The notes below the pieces were generated by a model that saw only the letters and a list, made by a program, of their open reading frames with translations, was not told the origin of the DNA and ran no database searches. Position numbers and translations under genes: made by a program. Positions 20,524 through 24,340 of a stretch of 24,340 nucleotides of DNA are shown in pieces; the stretch's first letter is position 1, and each line of letters opens with the position of its first letter. This DNA comes from Seison nebaliae. Taxonomy: Eukaryota; Rotifera; Pararotatoria; Seisonacea; Seisonidae. The stretch spans positions 1 to 24,340 of the forward strand of contig JALJEE010003215.1 in the NCBI GenBank assembly GCA_023231475.1. Direction: 5' to 3'.

Positions 20524-23500
20524 TTAATTTCTATCGGGAATATTATTCTTCTTATTCAACCATTTCACACGTTGTTTGCACACATGATGCAGATAGTTGA
20601 ATTGATAGCGAATATACAGCAAATAGCAACTGAATAAGACGAGTGAGATATAAACGATAATTGGATGGAAAATTTGTTGGAATAATGATATAAAATTATT
20701 TTTGAATGTTAACCAAATATCCAAATGATCTAATTCCCTTTTGATAAAATTGCGATTAAAATGTTTAAAGAAGAAGAAGACAGGATGAAAATAACCTAAA
20801 TGGACCGCAATAATTACTATTCATTCCTATTTTCGTTGCCAAGGCAATCGGTATGGTCATTGTTGCAATATAAATGACAAGTAGAATCGAAAGAAAATAC
20901 TTTGTTAGAGTATGAGTATTATATAAGTGAATGGTATATAATGGTTGAGTGGTAACATCTCCTTCCTTTAAGAAAACGTTTCGTCTCATAAAATAAAGTG
21001 AAACTAATTTGAACACATAAAGTACATAAATTCCTGGTGCAAATAAAGTACCAAGCCATAAGAGTGCATGATCATATGTAATGGATAAAACCATTTCAGC
21101 TACAATAAATTCATGATATAACTATACATATTTTTGAAGAATTTGAATTGAAAAAGAAAGAAGCTAAAGGTAAACTGAACGACGTTCAGTGGTTATTAAT
21201 TGAGTTTGGGATGTTAGAATTCCTGATGAGTGTGACATGAACGATTGAATAAATTGCTTAAATTTTCCCATGAGAAATCTTGTAAATTGCAGGAAGAATC
21301 CAATGGATAATATACTCATTATTCTCTGAAAAGAAAGTTATGAATTGGAAAATTCAAGTATTAGAGTTATTAGAAAAACTTCTCCCATTTGATTCTCCCA
21401 ACAAAGATTTCTGGTTTTTTCTACGCGTTCCAATTGATTGAGTCGATTCTCTAATAAGCTTAACATATTGTCATCTAAAGTGTTCGTATTATTTCCCGAA
21501 TTGTTTTCCATGATATAAATATTCTTGATGAATTCCAAAGAGATTCCTTCTTCCATTAATTCATGGTTATTCGCTCGTTGAAGTATCGTGTAGATGAGTA
21601 AAATAATGGCAACGAATTGAATTAAAAGTATTCTAATAGAATTTAAAAAATGAATTCTTTTCAAACTCCTGATTTTATGGGAAACCTTAAAATATGTAAT
21701 TTAACAATCGATCGATAATCATATTTTTCAAACATAGCAACCCGACGAAATATTGATGGAATGAAATAATTGACAATAATGAACATGATGGAAATTATAT
21801 TCTTGTTAAGGAACATGAGGAAGTGATAGAAACTAAGCATCCAATAAAGTAAAGTATTTCCTTCGATAACTCTAGAAAACAATTTTTTTACTAAAATAAT
21901 TAGTGTTGCATTATTATGTATCATCGTTTCATTATGTTCTTGGAAATAATTTTCGATATAAGTTCCGTTGCTGATGGCTTCCTTCAAAATTGATAATTTC
22001 ACTTGTCTAATTGTTGTCTGAAGATGCCATTTGTTGTAATGGACAGATAATATGATGACACATACAGCCACAACTACTAGATAGGTGAAAATGTGAATAA
22101 GAAGATGTTTGAGAAGAATCAGTCGATTCAATTGAACATCGTTGGCAAATCGGAGGAAGAATAATTGACGTAACTTTCCACTTTTCATGCGACAAGCACT
22201 TTCTTGAACTTCGTTAAGTATTTCCTTTCAGGGAATAATTAATTAGAATAATAAATTGTAATTTTACTTTTATATTCTTTGCGAACCAAATGAGACGATT
22301 CTTTTGCATTTGCCGAAGAATTTGTAACGAACGTGATTTTATGCCAATATTTATACGGAAACGTAAATTGGAAAAAATGAAGTTTGACATATGGTTTGCC
22401 TTCAAAATTGTTGGTTGATGATTGTAATCCAGTTTATATTGTCTTAACATTCTATGAAATAAATTCGGTGATCATTTGATGAAGCACGATAAAAACTAAC
22501 TCATAACTAATTGCGATAATGAAAAAGAAGAATATGAAATTCATTAATAAGATGTAAACGAATGCTAAAGGATATTCAGGATGATGTCGAACACTATCCG
22601 ATATATTAATAGGTAATGTTGAATAACCGCCATATAGTAGAAAAGTGTCATCAAGTTTATTTTGTAAGCGAATAACATGTTCGAAGAATGTGCTTTGTAA
22701 GAATGTCGAGGTGAGATCTTTATCGAAAGCATTTGGTAATGTTATCCAATACAAATCATTTGATTGTTTGTTGGTTGATAATAATTCAACTTTTTTCTTA
22801 ACCAAAATCGATTGTGGTAAGAATAACAACAATATTAATAAGATCAGAGGAATCATAGCCGTACGAATACACCAAAAATGAAATTTGAGATAAGTAACAT
22901 GCAGAGAACTGAGTCGTTCAAAGATATCTGTTGGCGATCGAAACTTTTCTCGCATTTTATAAAACGATCGAGAGAAATATTTGCCGAGGAAATTTTTTCT
23001 CAATTTCCTTCTAATCATTTGCAAAGGTACCACTGGATGTTCACTTATCTTTCCTTCGATTTGGCGACAGATTCTTGAATATGATTGCATAACAAAATTA
23101 TTATCTATTTTCTGCTGTTCATCTATTTGAGCTTGATAATGTTTCTGAGCATTCTTAGAGAACCTGAAATACAATATATGAGAGAATGTTATGCTTTGAC
23201 ATGTGAGATTACTTCAAATTTTAACTGTAAAAATTCAAATTTTATACGTAACGGTAATAAGAAGGAATGCTTTAGGTCGTTTTCGATTTGTAAATGCATC
23301 AACAATTGTTGACGGTTTGTTAACTGGTAATTATCAGGGAGAAATGTCAAATAGAATAAATGACGTGCTATCACTTGTTTTCTGTCTTCCGATTTCTGAT
23401 CGAGATCACCGTTAAGTTTATATCCCAATTTCGTAATGTTGAAATGAAATTCTTCGGTTAAGTGAAAATCTTCTTTGAATTCCTTTATTTTCAGTTGATT

Positions 23501-24053
23501 AATATGCAATAGTGGAAGATACAATAAGTGATATATTGATGGGAATGTTAAAGCGAAATCTAATTCTTCAATTTTATGATCTTTCATCATCAATTTCGAT
23601 GTACTATCAATCATTACCAATTCGTCTTCTGTCAACTTCCTTTCATCATTTTTATACTGATCAAATATTATATTGATAATATTCAATTTCCTTTCATAAT
23701 ATTGGAAGATAGTCATCTCCTTACATTCCAATCTCAACATCATCATCGTTAGAGCAATATTATTTTTAACCGAAAAATTTTTCGGTAAATTTTCATAATC
23801 ATTTTGTGTGTCAACAAAGTTGATTGGGCTCAATCGATTATTAATATAATCATACCATTCATGAATCGATATATTTTCATCGTTAAGTTTCTTATATAAA
23901 TTTACTATTTCCTATCAAGATAAGTTTTGAGAAAGTTTCAAATAAGAGAAAAGTGTTAATAACTGGACTGGTAAGTAGAGTATAAGAATTTTTTGGTTGG
24001 AGATTTCTATCGAATAGATCTTTAATCGATAATTGTGATCCGATACTGTTCAT
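20524..24053 (-). CDS. Transmembrane channel-like (TMC) protein
   Basis: Nine minus-strand exons: 24053-23964, 23911-23226, 23163-22501, 22451-22268, 22224-21686, 21632-21380, 21325-21176, 21121-20796 and 20737-20524. All eight phases agree, giving 1034 residues. A long charged N-terminus (1-350) precedes about ten membrane spans, the first near 360-378 (TAMIPLILLILLLFLP). TMC signatures are in order: the IPSIFRRVAMFEKYDYR loop then HILRILLIQF, matching the human TMC1 helix at that place; LCWENQMGE at 797-805, the diagnostic TMC motif (usually CWETxVGQE); EFIVAEMVL ... LLWLGTLFAPG; MTIPIALAT; and YCGPFR at 959-964. TMC1/2 are pore subunits of mechanotransduction channels; other TMCs act as ion-channel modulators. 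The second-exon donor has an alternative (GTTACG, 24 bp earlier in the transcript), leaving an eight-residue uncertainty. Which TMC subfamily cannot be told by eye. Confidence 0.9.
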
Positions 24054-24340
24054 TTCTTTTCTTTTTTTAAAGTGTGGAATATTTTTCCTAATCGTCCCTC
24101 TTATATTAAATAATAAGAATAATTCTTATTGTTCTTCTTGTGAGAATAATTGTTAATTGTTTTAATGAAAATTTGGTTTTATTGAACGAAAAATCAATTA
24201 TACCCTGTTAAATTTTTACTAATGTAAATTGTCATAAATTACTAATATATGAAAATAAACTACATTTTTAATTAGTATATTATTAGTATAGAATTGATAA
24301 ACCCATGTTAAAATATTGTAAACTCACAGTATACTAATTT
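24054..24340. other. 5' flank of the TMC gene
   Basis: This is AT-rich sequence upstream of the TMC start codon, with many short TTAGTATA/TACTAAT-type repeats (for example TTAGTATATTATTAGTATA around 24272-24290). It should contain the TMC promoter. No other gene is visible up to the edge of the window. Confidence 0.45.

Noticed and set aside
21669-21685. A 17-bp GT...AG intron in the TMC gene (GTTTCCCATAAAATCAG)
   Set aside because: It restores the frame, but a 53-bp intron from the same donor to ATTAG (ending 21633) also does. That version puts HILR directly against ILLIQF, which aligns without an insertion to the matching helix of human TMC1 and fits the local intron length.
1-24340. CRISPR arrays, tRNA or rRNA genes
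   Set aside because: No regularly spaced repeats, cloverleaf-like segments with A/B boxes, or rRNA motifs were seen on either strand.

Overview
The window is AT-rich invertebrate metazoan nuclear DNA. The animal assignment rests on four recognisable genes: a TMC-family membrane protein, anillin with its anillin-homology and PH domains, a discoidin protein built like the outside of a discoidin-domain receptor (DDR), and the splicing factor SF3B5. Introns are tiny (43-98 bp, most near 50) and intergenic spaces are mostly short. I cannot name the phylum. The splice sites are unlike the usual animal consensus, which argues against assuming a well-studied model lineage.

Layout. 1-4.77 kb is repeat-rich and mostly decayed: dispersed AT repeats, a broken DUF4806-like fragment (1272-1740), a minus-strand LTR-retrotransposon fossil of probable Ty3 affinity (1920-3215) and a perfect hairpin (3682-3713). 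4.77-7.21 kb carries two plus-strand genes for small secreted proteins, one a divergent C-type-lectin-like protein. 7.55-12.08 kb is a compact housekeeping block: an unrecognised 101-aa gene and SF3B5 on the minus strand, then anillin on the plus strand, divergent from SF3B5 across about 380 bp. 12.9-13.8 kb holds a coiled-coil protein with a C-terminal membrane anchor and a probable frame break. 13.8-18.06 kb is a 4.2 kb stretch with no gene I can support. 18.06-20.23 kb is a six-exon secreted protein with two discoidin domains plus a DDR-like third domain but no kinase. 20.52-24.05 kb is a nine-exon TMC gene on the minus strand, convergent with it.

Main observation. I resolved 18 introns in well-supported genes by reading frames across them. 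Sixteen begin GTT rather than GTA/GTG, and seven end AAG rather than CAG/TAG. A textbook GTAAGT...CAG lies unspliced inside a coding exon. This looks like a lineage-specific change in 5' splice-site preference, and it would make standard gene finders miss or break the genes here. The genes show no sign of forming one pathway; the window looks like an ordinary chromosomal stretch with two lineage-specific secreted proteins and an unusual kinase-less DDR relative.
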